64,000 nucleotides of DNA, taken from NCBI RefSeq assembly GCF_000346465.2, contig NC_034012.1, positions 17,600,496 to 17,664,495 on the forward strand, read 5' to 3'. This document shows positions 1 to 11,210 of this stretch, in pieces. Position 1 is the first letter of the stretch; every line of letters begins with the position of its first letter. Below the pieces are notes generated by a model. It ran no database searches and was not told the DNA's origin. It saw nothing but the letters and a program-made list of their open reading frames with translations. This stretch comes from Prunus persica (lineage: Eukaryota > Streptophyta > Magnoliopsida > Rosales > Rosaceae). A program made the translations under genes and the position numbers.

Positions 1-1353
1 TTTTCTATGCCCAATGTAACAAATTTTGTGGCCATTTTTCAACCTGTGACTAGGTGTATCATCGCCGCATATTGGACAAGCTTTATATCCTTTAACAACA
101 CAACCAGATAAGTTTCCATAGGCGGGGAAATCATTAATTGTCCACATTAATGCAGCTCTGAGTGTAAAGTATTCTCCATTATGTGCATCATACACTCCTC
201 TAATCCCAACCCACAAGGATTTTAAATCATCAATCAAAGGCTCCAAGTAGACGTCTATATCATTTCCGGGTTGTTTAGGACCGGAAATCAATAAGGTTAA
301 CATCATGAACTTTCGTTTCATGCACAGCCATGGAGGGAGATTATATGTAACTAAGATAACCGGCCAACAACTATATCTGCTACTTAGAGAACTGTGGGGA
401 TTGAATCCATCAGATGAAAGAGCCAATCTCAAGTTTCTCGGCTCATTACCAAACTCAGGCCATTTATCATCAAGAAGTTTCCAAGACGGGGAATCCGCCG
501 GATGAGACATCTGACCGTCAATTGATTTTCTAGCAGCATGCCACCAAGTCAAACTTTTAGCTGTCTCATGTGATTGAAACATCCTTTTAAACCTTGGAAT
601 TGGGGGAAAATACCACACCACCTTCGCTGGCACACCCTCTTTCAAGATTGAATCTTTGCCTTCCTTCCACCTTGAGATACCACAAGTAGGACAATTAGTT
701 GAATCCTCATACTCCTTCCTATACAAGATGCAATCATTGGGGCATGCGTGCATTTTCTCATAACTCAGCCCCAATGCACACAAAGTCTTTTTAGCCTCAT
801 ACATGGAGGTTGGTATTGTATTTCCTTCTGGAAGCAAATCGCCTTGAAGTATCAATAATTCTGTAAAACAGACATCACTCATCCCATGTTTTGCCTTCAA
901 ATTATATTACGGTCCCAAATATATAAGATTGGCAAATCACATTGGCAATTACATAAGCATCATTCCATCCCCAATCACATTGGCAAACTCATACGGATCG
1001 GAACCAAAATCACCAAAATCATTATCATCCATATCAATTTCTTCAGACACAAAACTGTACCTACTATGGCCATCATCTTCTTCAACATTTCTGCTAGCAT
1101 TAGTAGTTGCTTCCCAAGGTTCTCCGTGAAATGTCCAATTCTTATAGCTTTGGTCAATTCCATTAAAGTATAAGTGATCCCTTATAATTCCAACCCCAAA
1201 CAACTTCAAATTAACACATTTAACACATGGACAACGGATATGTGTTGTAGTTAGAAGATTTTCTACAGCAAAGTTCAAAAATGCTTCCACCCCAAACTCA
1301 TATGCCTTCGATCTTCTATCCGAGTGCATCCATGACTTATCCATCTCCGACAC
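1..1353 (-). CDS. TNP2-type CACTA transposase, partial (N-terminal part)
   Basis: This is the transposase that would cut and move the element. The first exon (about 949-1353) encodes a transposase-associated domain beginning MSEMDKSWM, with a CPCVKCVN zinc-binding-like motif. After a break near 890-950, which is either an intron or a small lesion, the reading continues. It runs through HACPNDCILYRKEYED and a TNCPTCG motif, then WFPP-like and WWHAARKSIDG segments. Next come LRLALSSDGFNP and a NLPPWLCMKRKFM stretch, all characteristic of the TNP2 family (Transposase_21). The frame runs off the window at base 1 just after a CPICG motif, so the catalytic core is only partly visible. It is transcribed away from the element's right end, downstream of ORF2. 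I saw no stop in the 1-890 part that I read. Function is inferred from the family. Confidence 0.85.
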
Positions 1354-1830
1354 TATAACCTATTATCTATAATAAAGTGAAAATACAGGCAATGACCATC
1401 ACTATAGCAGATTATACAATGATCTAATCGCAAGTAATAAACAACAGAGACGACGGGTTTTAATCAAAAACAGACGTATTTGGCATATATAGACGACGGA
1501 TTTTCAACAGACGTCGTCTATTATAAGTAATACAAACGACGGTTTATGAAAAAACCGTCGTGTATAAGTAATACAACGACGGTAGTTTAAAAACACCGTC
1601 GTGTAATCGTCGTCGTACGCCTTAAAATTCGTCGTGTCTCAGTTTATTTTCAAGAACACAAAACCCATTAAGAACACAACATATATATGAAACCAAGCAA
1701 GAAACCAACATATACATGAAACCAAGCATGAAAACAATAAATCCATTCCCAATTCAACATAACATAGGGTGATTAAAAGATACGACAAAATTAAATCCAT
1801 TCCCAATTCAACATAACAGATAATGTAATC

Positions 1831-2064
1831 CATGAACCCATTAAACAGAAAATCCATGAACCCATACCTATAAGCATTGGTGCACTTTGCACCTTCTCCA
1901 GAGCGGAAAATGACAAGATCAAATAAAGGTGTCCTTTTGCTGGAAATCATTTGGAAGTTGGTGATCTGTGTCTTTTTGTGTTGATTTCCAGCAAAAGTAC
2001 ACCTTTATTTGATCTTGTCATGAACCCATTAAACAGAAAATCCATGAACCCATACCTATAAGCA
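1831..2064. repeat. 46-bp direct repeats flanking a 39-bp-arm hairpin
   Basis: A 46-bp sequence beginning CATGAACCCATTAAACAG occurs at 1831-1876 and again at 2019-2064. Between them lie two inverted arms, 1911-1949 and 1982-2020, that pair over 39 positions with one mismatch and leave a 32-base loop. The layout is a foldback structure bounded by a duplicated segment, inside a non-coding part of the CACTA element. An ORF crossing it (1639-1950) is not credible as a gene. Confidence 0.8.
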
Positions 2065-3464
2065 CATTATTAACAGATCGCAAAGCATATACCTAAAACC
2101 CTTTAACAAAACAACCTAATATCATTCAATGAATTTACAAGGGGAAGATAGGGTTTGTACTTACAGGTTGGACGAGCTCACAGATTCGACGAGCCTGAAG
2201 AGTGCAACTTTTAATTAGAGCAGAAGTGAGAGAGCGAAATGTTATGTCGCGTGAAATCTGAAATTTTAGGTTTCAGGGATCGAAGTATAAGACTAAGAGC
2301 CAAATCTAAAAAAATTTAGGTCGCGCGTTATAAAACGTCGAAAGAAAAACCAAGGCGAAAGTTCTACAAGTACCGACGTAAATTTAATATTCCACGACGG
2401 AAACTTCATTTTTCTGATTAAGAACGTAAGGCCGTTCATTTTTCGGATTAATTTTAAATTTATTTTGAATTTTTTATATAACGACGACTGAAAAACCACG
2501 TCGGTGTTAAGAAATTAAAGACGTTGTAAATTATATAAACCGACTTACATATTAAAATAACGTCGTTTAAAGCGTAAACCATGTCGTATGTTTTACTGTA
2601 CGACGTAAAATATGTATTCCACGACCCAACCACCGTCGTTAAAAATTAATACACTAAACCCATAAAATTAAATTATACAATTTAAAAAATTAAGTTTATA
2701 AAAGGTTTTATGGTTTTAAAGCCTAACATATAACATAGACTACCCAAAAATTATACTTTAAAAATAAACCCCAATAAATAACAACCCTAATCTCTAAACC
2801 CTAAACCATAAAACTAGAAGTGATTTTATGACTCATCAAAACAATTTTGTTTTGGATGGTCATTTTAAATTTTTGTTATTCAAAATGAATTTTTTCAAGG
2901 TTTATGTGGAAGAAAATATATCAATGACTTCATAGGAGTTGACTTTTCAATTTTCTGATTTATTTTATATTTATTTTGAATATTTTGATATAAAAATAAT
3001 AAAATATTCTTACCATACAACAAACCACGTCGGTGTTAAATAAATTGTAGACGTTGTAAATTGTAATAGACTACTAAGTCGTTAAAATGACGTCGTTAAA
3101 ATGAGAAACCATGGCGGCTATTTAACTATACGACGTAAAATATATATTTTACGACTTAACCGCAGTCGTTACATAAACGTCGTCGATTATACCCTGAACC
3201 CTTAAGAAATTGAAGATATTGTAAACCATTAACGACTCAATTGTTCAAAGAACGTCGTCTAACTATTTTTTTACGTCGTATTTGTTTAAAACACGCAACA
3301 ACAAAATACGACGGTTATTGACTTTATTAGGTCGTTGGAAAAGTATTACACGTCGGTTAAGCAATTTGTATGTTTGTTTTTTTTTTAATTTAAGAAAACC
3401 TCAACAAATTTTTACATTACATATTATAGAGAAAATTGGTACATTATACATAAATATCAAGTGT

Positions 3465-5280
3465 TCAATAATTGCCCTGTTTAATAATTTGGAAAACAAA
3501 CTCTGCCCATTCATTCCGGACTTCATCAATGGCTTCTTGGGGGTATGAAGCTTCCTGGTTTCCCTTGGCATACTGCATAAACAATGACTATTAGGGTTTA
3601 TAAATAAAAAGAAATTCAATCACAGACGACGATATTTTTCATAACCGACGTAGTATATCCATTCAACGACGTTAATTTTACACGACCGTCGTTGATAATA
3701 CAAAAAACGACGTGAAATGTATGAAGGTAATTTCTTCTTACCTTATTCTCAAACCCCAAGGAAGGATCCATGATGATGTCCCTCATGAAGCGCATTACAT
3801 AATACCCGCATTCGACATTGCTGGGTTGCTTTGGTGTGCCTGAGAGAGTTTTCCAAATTACATTTTTACGTCCTGCTCGGGCTATGTGGGTATTATATAT
3901 TTTTAAAGCACTGTTCACGATGTTTTTGGCCTCTTCATCGACCACACGATTTCCTGGCAGAGGATCCAGAAAATAGACGGTTTCTCTCTTTGCTCTTACA
4001 ATCAGCAAAATCCAATGACGGCTGCACAAAATTAATATAAAAACGACGGTTATTTACAAAAACGACGTATTATAGTATTTCACACGACGAAGTAAGTAGC
4101 TACGACGACTTATATATTTATCACGACGATAATAAATACCGACGTGGTTAGTAGTTTCAAACGACTAANNNNNNNNNNNNNNNNNNNNNNNNNNNNNNNN
4201 NNNNNNNNNNNNNNNNNNNNNNNNNNNNNNNNNNNNNNNNNNNNNNNNNNNNNNNNNNNNNNNNNNNNCACGACGCGAAAATGAACCACCGACGTCTTAT
4301 GCTATAATTACAGAAAACATAGTAGTGATTCCTATTTAGACCTTTAACGACGTTTTTAAAAACTTTTCGACGTGGTAATATCATTCACACGACGAAAAAT
4401 ATAACATACGACGTAATAAGAATAATTCACAGTTTAATAAAAATTTAAAACAGAGTGATAGTAGGCTTACAATTAATTTTGCTTTCTCTGCCACCTTTGG
4501 ATCAGGGATGTTACCATGTTTGTCCTGTCTAGCTCTCTTCCATAAGGTAGATCGATCAATTTCTACCCCAGGCATGGTTTCCTCCAATTGATCCTCCAAT
4601 CCAGCATATCCTTTTCGAGACAATCGATGATTGTACTCGAGTTTCTCCCTAATCTGTGCATGTTGAGAATGCACAGACTCAAAATCTTTGGATAGCCTTG
4701 AAGCTACAAAGGCATCCCATTGTGCTTTCTCTATGAATTTATATGTTTCAGGGGGTTGGCTTAATTTCTCCCTGTCATTGGTGTATGGAAGGATATAATG
4801 CCTCGTTAGTGTAGACTTGAAATCCTTCCATTTCTTGGAAGCAGAAGCTAAAACAGAGGTCTTGCCCCCTTGGCCTACGACAAAAGCCATGTCAACTGCT
4901 TCCCAAATCTGCTCCTTTATATCCTTGGGGATTTGGGACCATTTCTTGTCCACAAGTGGGATCCTGGAGCGTGCCAACACACCAATATACGACTGCATCT
5001 CAATATGTGCTTGGCCAACACCTTTCCCCCTTTTATTGTACTCAACAATTGGCCTCAGTTTCTGAAGCTTTCTCTTCACAACACGAGGCATTGTGCTCAT
5101 ACCTCGACCAGTCTTTGAATCATCTGAGATTGTTGTCTGGCTGGTTTGTTCTGTCTCAGCAGATGATGAAGCAAACTTCATCTTCTTCGAAGACTTCATC
5201 TCCTTCGAAGACTTATCTTGAGGAGCTACCATTCCAAGCTTCTTGGAGCCAGAATCCTTAGTTTGTTGTTGAGAAACCAT
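3465..5280 (-). CDS. CACTA second ORF: Transposase_24 exon plus Ulp1-like (C48) exons, incomplete
   Basis: Exons read on the minus strand. The first, 4471-5280, starts at ATG 5280 (MVSQQQTKDSG). It has a basic, Ser-rich N-terminus, then RGKGVGQAHIEMQSYIGVL and a plant Ptta/En/Spm transposase domain, and ends at a GTAAGC donor. A later exon, 3742-4021, begins after TGTGCAG and encodes a C48/Ulp1 peptidase-like end. It has HWILLIV (catalytic His), FLDPLPG (Asp) and VECGYYVMRFMRD (Cys), so all three triad residues are present. The last exon, 3465-3572, encodes YAKGNQEASYPQEAIDEV and ends in TGA at 3465-3467. The piece between 4471 and 4021, which should hold the start of the peptidase domain, coincides with the assembly gap (4169-4268). 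In this family the protein is thought to act as an accessory DNA-binding or protease factor. That role is family knowledge, not shown here. Confidence 0.8.
4169..4268. other. Assembly gap, 100 N
   Basis: Exactly 100 Ns, the usual placeholder for a gap of unknown size. It falls in the CACTA second ORF where an exon is missing, so gene models spanning it are unreliable. Confidence 0.99.
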
Positions 5281-5449
5281 TTTAACAGACAAAACTGCAA
5301 GTGAAAATATTTCAGGAAAACATTAAGAACACAAACGACGGTATTAAAAAAATACGACGTATGATATGATTTTAGACGACGCAATGAAATAATCTCAGAC
5401 GTAATAAATGTTTAAAACCATTATTTATATAACGTCGTGGTATATATGT

Positions 5450-5556
5450 TCACACGACGTCAATAGTAATACACCGTCGTGGTAAACTATTATTTATATA
5501 ACGTCGTGGTATTTATGTTCATACGACGTCAATAGTAATACACCGTCGTGGTATTA
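5450..5556. repeat. Short tandem duplication in CACTA spacer
   Basis: A unit of about 75 bp containing CACGACGTCAATAGTAATAC is repeated almost exactly, with copies of this core near 5453 and 5523. It belongs to the motif field of the transposon. Confidence 0.7.
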
Positions 5557-6124
5557 ACATTCACACGACGTAAAACAATAAGATATTTTGTCGTCTATAT
5601 TAGATACCAACCCTAGTTTCTTTTTCTTTATATTTTATCAAATAAGGGAAAAACAAAAACCATTGTTCAGCGAAATCAAACCTGCAATTAAACAAGCATA
5701 TAAAAAAAGACTATTATTTTAAAAACAACTTTGTCAATTTTCAGACGACGCTAGAACAACTGACGAACCGTCGTGGTCTACCGTCGTCTTATTTAGTTGA
5801 TGTAGTTGTCTTCAAAGTTGGAAACTTTCCCTCTTTGTCTGTATATTTTATCAAACTTGGAAAGAAGTAAAATGATTTTGGCCAGAAAAAAGGTAAAAAG
5901 ATTTTTCAAACAAAAAACGTATGAGCATGCAAAACAGTAACCAAAATAGTGAAAATGAAAGCTTACCTTTTGCGTGCAATGAAAGCAAGAGGAAGATGAT
6001 CGATGTTTAAGTTCAGAGACGACGAAGAAGACGAGAGGAAGACGATGAGAAACTCTGACAATGCTCTGACAAGGAAAAAAGACGAAAAGGTTTCTCTGGG
6101 AGATTGAAATTTTTAATCGGGTTT

Positions 6125-6570
6125 GGAAACAGTGCATGTGTAAGTCGAAAAGTTGCTTACATATAAAACCATTTCAAAAAAATAATACGGCGGTTACATT
6201 TAACTACGTCGTTTTTAACTAAAACGACGCAATATTTTTCATTCGACGTGGAATCATTTCATTTAACGTCGTTAGGTTTAATATAACCGACGTGGATTTT
6301 AATTTTTAAATTATGAATAGAATTTTTTTTCCCGTGACCTTTCAGTTTATTTTTCAATTACAGTGCGTTATAAATAGAGTTTTTTTTCCGGAGGAAATTT
6401 AAAACGAAGGAAATTAATATTCTGCAATATGTAAAGTTTCTTTTTTGGATGACAGATTTAAATAAAATAAGAATATAAAAACAACAAATGTGTAAGTCAA
6501 GTAGACGAAAAGTTGCTTACATATAAAACCATTTCAAAAAAATAATATGGCGGTTACATATAACTACGAC
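6125..6570. repeat. Direct repeat of about 75 bp inside the CACTA element
   Basis: The sequence around AAGTTGCTTACATATAAAAC at about 6125-6210 returns at about 6485-6570 with few changes, both followed by a GGCGGTTACAT motif. It is an internal duplication of the transposon. Confidence 0.75.
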
Positions 6571-7660
6571 GTATAAATTACAAAATACGACGGTACATTT
6601 AACTTCGGACGTGGTAAATAAATACGACAGTAGTTTGTAGGTACCGTCGTAGTAAACTCAAAAATTAAAGTACATAAGTAATAACTCGCGTCATGGTATA
6701 TTATTTAACACGTCGTTTTTATTAATGTACCGACGTGGATTTCTGTAATATACGTCGATCATACCGACGTTGATTTTACAATTTAAACGGCGGTTTTTTT
6801 GTAAGGACCGCCGTTGGTTTTAAAAATTTATTCTATAAATTTGTCGCTTTCATTCATTTTCGGTTTACATTTAAGGTTCCAAGTTCTTCCTCTCTCAGTC
6901 TCTCATGTCTCAAAGATAATAATTTGGATGTTTTCTCAAAGAGAAATTGAGCTTACTCGCATCAAATATATGTCCACAAGAAGAAGCTTGTCAACTAGCC
7001 TTCTCACTTCCTTGATCAAGCCTGATAGGACACTTAGTGCTTCTGAATACTCCTTGCTTTCCATCAAAAGAGATGCAAGCCTGGCCTCCACTCGCTGTCG
7101 AAGGAAAGTTCGCTTCTCAGGGAAATCTGAAGATCAGATGTGCCTGATCCTCTGCTTGATTTTCTTGCCTAAGAAGATCCGTCGGATTTATTGTGATAGC
7201 CTCTTCCTTTATCCGTAGAGCTTCAGAAGAAGAAGATGGGTTTCAAGAATGCGATAAAGAATAGAAATGGCTTCAGATGGCCTCTAAAGCATGAGCAATT
7301 GAATCAGTAGTTTCTGGGAGATATGATGAAGACATTGTCAATGCTTTGAACTACACAAGTCCTGCAGAAAGATATGTTAAAGAAACTGAAACAACGGCGG
7401 TTTTCTGTTCTACCGTCGTCTTTTCTCGTCGTCTATATTAAGTTAAGATGACGGTAGATTTATAATTACCGACGTAGATTATTTTGTTAAACGTCGTTAA
7501 GTGTACTACAACCGACGTGGATTTTAATTTTAAATTATAAATAGAGTTTTTTTTCCCGTATTCTTTCAGTTTTAGTTTTCAATTCCAAAGCGTGATAAAT
7601 AGATTTTTCTTTCCCGAGGAAATTTAAAATGAGGGAAATTAATGTTCTAGAATTTGTAAA
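6285..7660. repeat. Direct repeat of about 150 bp flanking the captured RPN6 piece
   Basis: About 6285-6440 and about 7505-7660 share a long similar stretch: ACCGACGTGGATTTTAATTT, then a TTTTTTTTCCCG run, then GGAAATTTAAAA and GGGAAATTAAT-like ends. The two copies lie on either side of the RPN6 fragment, 1.2 kb apart, which suggests a duplication around the capture event. Confidence 0.7.
6910..7335 (-). pseudogene. RPN6: Captured fragment of 26S proteasome subunit RPN6 (PSMD11 homologue)
   Basis: On the minus strand an ATG at 7333-7335 begins SSSYLPETTDSIAHALEA, the conserved N-terminus of plant RPN6. It is followed, with frame changes, by ISILYRILE, then by ALRIKEEAI and DLLRQENQAED. Next come TSDLQISL and, in one good frame, RTFLRQRVEARLASLLMESK, EYSEALSVLSGLIKEV and DKLLLVD. 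Similarity continues one frame off as KLNFSLRK and fades near 6910. Segments between these blocks that are present in intact RPN6 are missing, there are several frameshifts, and no introns are retained as open reading. RPN6 is a lid subunit of the 26S proteasome with a PCI domain; that C-terminal domain is absent. This is a transduplicated, non-coding copy inside a CACTA element. Identification rests on recall of the family sequence, which is strongly conserved. Confidence 0.85.
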
Positions 7661-8392
7661 CTAACACGACGCAATATTTGCAAATCTGTGTCATCTGTTA
7701 AGATTATGATGTGGAACAGAGTTCCATCTGGTAAGATTTCGTAACCCTTGGGATCTCAGACAAAACTGATTATGTCGGCGGTGTTCTATATAAACCGTCG
7801 TGGTTATTTCAATTCTTGTCATTAAGTAGATCTACCGACGTAGGATAAGAAAATCAAAGAAAAAAATTGTTAACAAAAATTCTTATTAAGACGACCGTTA
7901 AAATTAAAGGTACGACGTATAAAATGAATAAATACGACGATAAATTTTATTGTACGATTTAAAGATAACGTAGTAGAACTATACGAGAATGACGTCGATA
8001 TATTTATATTTTCCGTCGTTGTAAATTAATTTAATACGGCGATATTTTGTATTTTAAAGCCGTGGATTTGTTTGTAATTATACGGCGTCTTATACGAAAA
8101 CCTCGTCGTCTTATTTTATGAGTAAAAACGGCAGTTTTTATTGAAATCGTCGTCTTTACTTTCTACGTCGGTCGATTCATAACTTCTGCCGTTCTTTGTT
8201 GGCATTGATTTTACACTGCGGAAATCTGTTTCAAATAGACGTCGGTTGTTTAATTATGTACGTCGTTGTTTTTGAACAGCCATTTGAAACTCCATTTTTT
8301 AGTTGTCTAAGGTTGTATTACACGACGGTGTTTTTAGAACCGTCGTCTTTTTATAAACCACGACGGTTTTCACTTAGACCGTCGTTGTTTTC

Positions 8393-8422
8393 TGGTCGTC
8401 TTTTTCACTTTTTGTAGTAGTG
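8393..8422 (-). repeat. CACTA terminal inverted repeat (right end)
   Basis: The minus strand from 8422 reads CACTACTACAAAAAGTGAAA, then AAGACGACC. The CACTA start, the A-run and the immediate entry into ACGACG-type subterminal repeats define the end of the element. Confidence 0.9.
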
Positions 8423-9000
8423 GGATGTTTATTCAATCAATTATCTATTAGTTTATCACAAACAATTGGAAGGAAATGCATTGCATGATGGGTTTAACTG
8501 ATTTAAGTTGATTATATAGCGAGTTGACAAACATTGTGAGTGTAGAAAATATGTAGTAATTAATGAAAGAAGTTAAACACACCATAATCATTTATATTTA
8601 ATGATTTACTACAATATTTTACACTTTATACATAGCATGGTAAGATACATGAGTGACTTAGTACCACATAAAGTTCTTATGAGGTTCAAATTTTTCACTA
8701 TCTTCATTATCTCTATGTGTACAGTAAGTGTATTGTGAAGAGTAGTCATCAAATGATAAATCCCCAAAATAGTTTGGCATGTAATTAATATGCCACCCAT
8801 ATGGATCCAAGTTTCGTTGATGTTGTCCATAAGAAAAATCATTTGAGATTGGATCTCGGATTCTTTCCATGAGCCGCTCGATTCCATTCCAAAAGGAAAT
8901 GTCAAAGACTCACATTCTCATGTGAAAATCTGATTCTTGCAAAAACAGTTTAAAACACAACAATATAAATATACACATTTTAGCATATTATCACTAAAAC
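8423..9000. other. Intergenic stretch with a possible transposase C-terminal remnant
   Basis: Minus-strand codons about 8658-8890 read NGIERLMERIRDPI, then NLDPYGWHINYMP and SFDDYSSQ, ending KFEPHKNFMWY and a stop. The composition and ending look like a real protein tail. They remind me of hAT/DUF659-type transposase C-termini, but I cannot confirm this. No promoter, start or upstream exon is visible. The rest of the stretch is AT-rich with nothing recognisable. Confidence 0.3.
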
Positions 9001-9002
9001 AT

Positions 9003-9312
9003 AAACAACATGGTGAGTAAGGCGTTGGAGGAGTGAAATGGCAAGGGTTTGAATCCCTTTTGAGTGTGCTTTGTGTTTTTTCCCCTTTTTTTCATTCCAT
9101 TGATATTTACTATATTTTCAATATTATAGCGATATTTTGATAAAATATTGCTGAAGTGTGAGTAAAATTATATTGACATCGATATTTTTCGATATTATTG
9201 ATATTTATACGATATGTGTATGGATATGTTCCAAAATATCCATGATCCGAAAAAACGATAATATCCTCGATATTTCATCGATATTATTAATATTTTAGAC
9301 TATGGTTCTAGC
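9003..9312 (+). mobile_element. Possible tRNA-derived SINE
   Basis: The 5' part resembles a tRNA-Ser/Leu gene: GTAAGGCGTTGGA (D-loop/A-box side) and GGGTTTGAATCCC (B box), about 40 bp apart. A body follows that is rich in TCGATATT-type repeats. A clear target duplication was not found, so boundaries are approximate. Confidence 0.45.
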
Positions 9313-9348
9313 CTTAAAAAAAAAAAAAATATATATATATATATATAC

Positions 9349-9748
9349 AGTCCCCTTCTATTGAGGGATCCCTCAAATAAAATTATTTGAGGGACGCCCT
9401 TTAGGGTACCCTACAATTCTTTTCCCAATAATCCAAACCATCTATTTTTTAGGTATTCATTCATAGATCATCCTTACAAAAAATTAGACAAATCGGAAAC
9501 CGTTTCGACATCCAATTGTGTCTTACAAAATCAATGAACACGGTGCTTTAAGAAAAGTACTAAAATTTCAATAACTCAATTGAGTGGTCACATGATATCG
9601 GATTCAAGTGATTTTTTGTAGAGATGATCTTTGAATGAGTATCTACAAAATAGATGGTTTGGATTAGTGAAATACAATCCGGAGTGGGGCCTACAAGGGG
9701 TGTCCCTCAAATAAGCTTATTTGAGGGATCCCTCAATGGAAGCTCTCT
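9349..9748. mobile_element. MITE, family F1 (TTGAGGGATCCCTCAA ends), intact copy
   Basis: The left end (CCCCTTCTATTGAGGGATCC) and right end (GGATCCCTCAATGGAAGCTC) are inverted copies. The element is about 400 bp, non-coding, and sits in an AT dinucleotide run on both sides, so the target was probably TA-rich. Other copies are at 19777, 20664, 34843 and 35257. Confidence 0.8.
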
Positions 9749-9862
9749 ATATATATATAATGTACGGGATATAACTTATAAGTCATAACTCTATTTCCTT
9801 TTCGTCTTCTTCAACAAATTGTCGTTTCTTCTCTCTCCTCTCTCACCACCACCTCCCATTCT

Positions 9863-9865
<3 letters not shown>

Positions 9866-9919
<54 letters not shown>
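9866..9919. repeat. (CT)n microsatellite, 54 bp
   Basis: Uninterrupted CT dinucleotides. It explains a spurious minus-strand ORF of alternating Arg-Glu codons. Confidence 0.97.
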
Positions 9920-9924
<5 letters not shown>

Positions 9925-10823
9925 TCCTCCTCTTGCTCTCTTCAGAGACTGAGACAGAGGTTGATGAGGATTTGGATTAACATAATCTATGTATATAAAG
10001 CAAAAGGCAGAGGATGATAAAACATTCAAATACTAGAAAATGCCCGTAGTTTAGCAAACATTAAGAATTGAAATTATTAATTAAATGAGAATAATATGGT
10101 AAATTCACACTTTTTCAGACTAAAAGAATTTTAAAATTAAAAATAAAATTAAATAATGGTCTTATTTTTACCCTCTGTTTAGATGAGAGAACTCATAATT
10201 TAACTAAACGTCGGGATAGTGCCATTTAAAAAATGTTGTCATTCACAAAATTCGAAATACATAAATCCAAACACTAAAATCTTCAATTGCTAGAAATTAA
10301 AATTATGAAAATCTAAATTTCATCATTTTAGAATTTTATGTAATATTCAATTCCTTCATCCAAATAGAGGGTATGAGAAATTGACAATTCCTTGTTTGGC
10401 AACTTAACTTAGGAATTTATTAAATGACGCACGAAAAAAATTGTGGAAATTGGGGCATCAAATTCCCGAGTTTAAATTTCACCAAAATAGAAGTCATTTT
10501 ACAATTTCTACAGTGTCATTTACAAAATAATTAATTGTCGATTTGCCTCTGAACTTGTACGCTATTGTCAATTTGCACCCTCAAATTTTTACTTATTTTT
10601 TTGGAAAATTAAGTATACGAACTAATTTTTATTGCCAATTCCCCTCCTATAATCTAAATCTCAACATTTCATCCAATTTTCTGTTATAAGTAAATTAATC
10701 ATTTTATATGTTAAAATAACATAAAATCTCAAATGAATAATTTTAATAAATAGAGGACCCACCCACTTCACTTCTTTCCCTTTTGTTGTAATTAAAAATA
10801 CAAAGGGGAGGGGGGGAGCTCGA

Positions 10824-10827
<4 letters not shown>

Positions 10828-10879
<52 letters not shown>
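10828..10879. repeat. (GA)n microsatellite, 52 bp
   Basis: A perfect GA run followed by GGAAGAAGGGAGGGGGGG. Confidence 0.97.
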
Positions 10880-10881
<2 letters not shown>

Positions 10882-11210
10882 GAAGGGAGGGGGGGTGAAA
10901 AATAGAAAGAAGGGAGGGGGGAAGGGAGAAGAAATCTATGGGGAGGGATGGGTCTGGTCTGTGTGTTATGGGTTCGTTTGGAGGGGTAGGTTTGTGGGTT
11001 TTGGTTTGTTGGGGGTGGGTCTATGATGGGGGATGGGGCTGGGTCTGTGAGTTCTAGGTTCGTTTATGGGTAGTGGTCATAACAGGGGAATCAGGGGGAG
11101 GATGGGGATGGGGTGAATGGTATGGGGATGAAAAAAACAAAAGGGGGGATGTGGGGGAATTGGTCAGGTTTGAAGGGTCGTAGGGGAATGGGAGGAGAAG
11201 AAAAATGAGG
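10880..11210 (+). other. G-rich strand with many G-tracts
   Basis: About 330 bp with repeated runs of three to seven G separated by short spacers, such as GGGGGTGGG and GGGGGATGGGGCTGGG. This would permit G-quadruplex formation on the plus strand. No ORF of interest. Confidence 0.6.

Larger units (their letters stand above)
1440..8400. repeat. Interspersed ACGACG/CGTCGT motif field of the CACTA element
   Basis: Short motifs such as ACCGTCGTGG, ACCGACGTGG and ACGACGTAA recur every few tens of bases on both strands. They fill 1440-1640, 2320-3720, 4040-4430, 5330-5800, 6180-6800 and 7390-8400, and are nearly absent from the exons and from the captured gene piece. CACTA elements carry subterminal repeats of about 10-20 bp that bind the TNPA-type protein. 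These motifs look like that class but extend through introns and spacers for several kilobases. Confidence 0.75.
1..8422 (-). mobile_element. CACTA (En/Spm) DNA transposon, one end in window
   Basis: The right end is seen at 8422. Read on the minus strand it begins CACTACTACAAAAAG, the standard CACTA terminus, and is followed by motif-rich subterminal DNA. The left end lies outside the window. Coding parts are all on the minus strand: a second ORF (Transposase_24 plus Ulp1-like exons, 3465-5280) and TNP2 (1-1353). The three bases after the end (GGA, 8423-8425) are the expected half of a 3-bp target duplication, but the other half is off-window. The element also carries a host gene fragment (RPN6, about 6910-7335), several internal duplications and a 100-N gap. 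It is at least 8.4 kb, within the normal range for autonomous plant CACTA elements. Whether it is still active cannot be judged without the left end and the gap. Confidence 0.92.

Noticed and set aside
6814..7218. Plus-strand ORF of 134 codons
   Set aside because: It is the shadow of the RPN6 fragment, which reads in the minus sense.
9811..10029. ORF with long Arg-Glu run
   Set aside because: It is the (CT)n microsatellite read on the minus strand; no other support.
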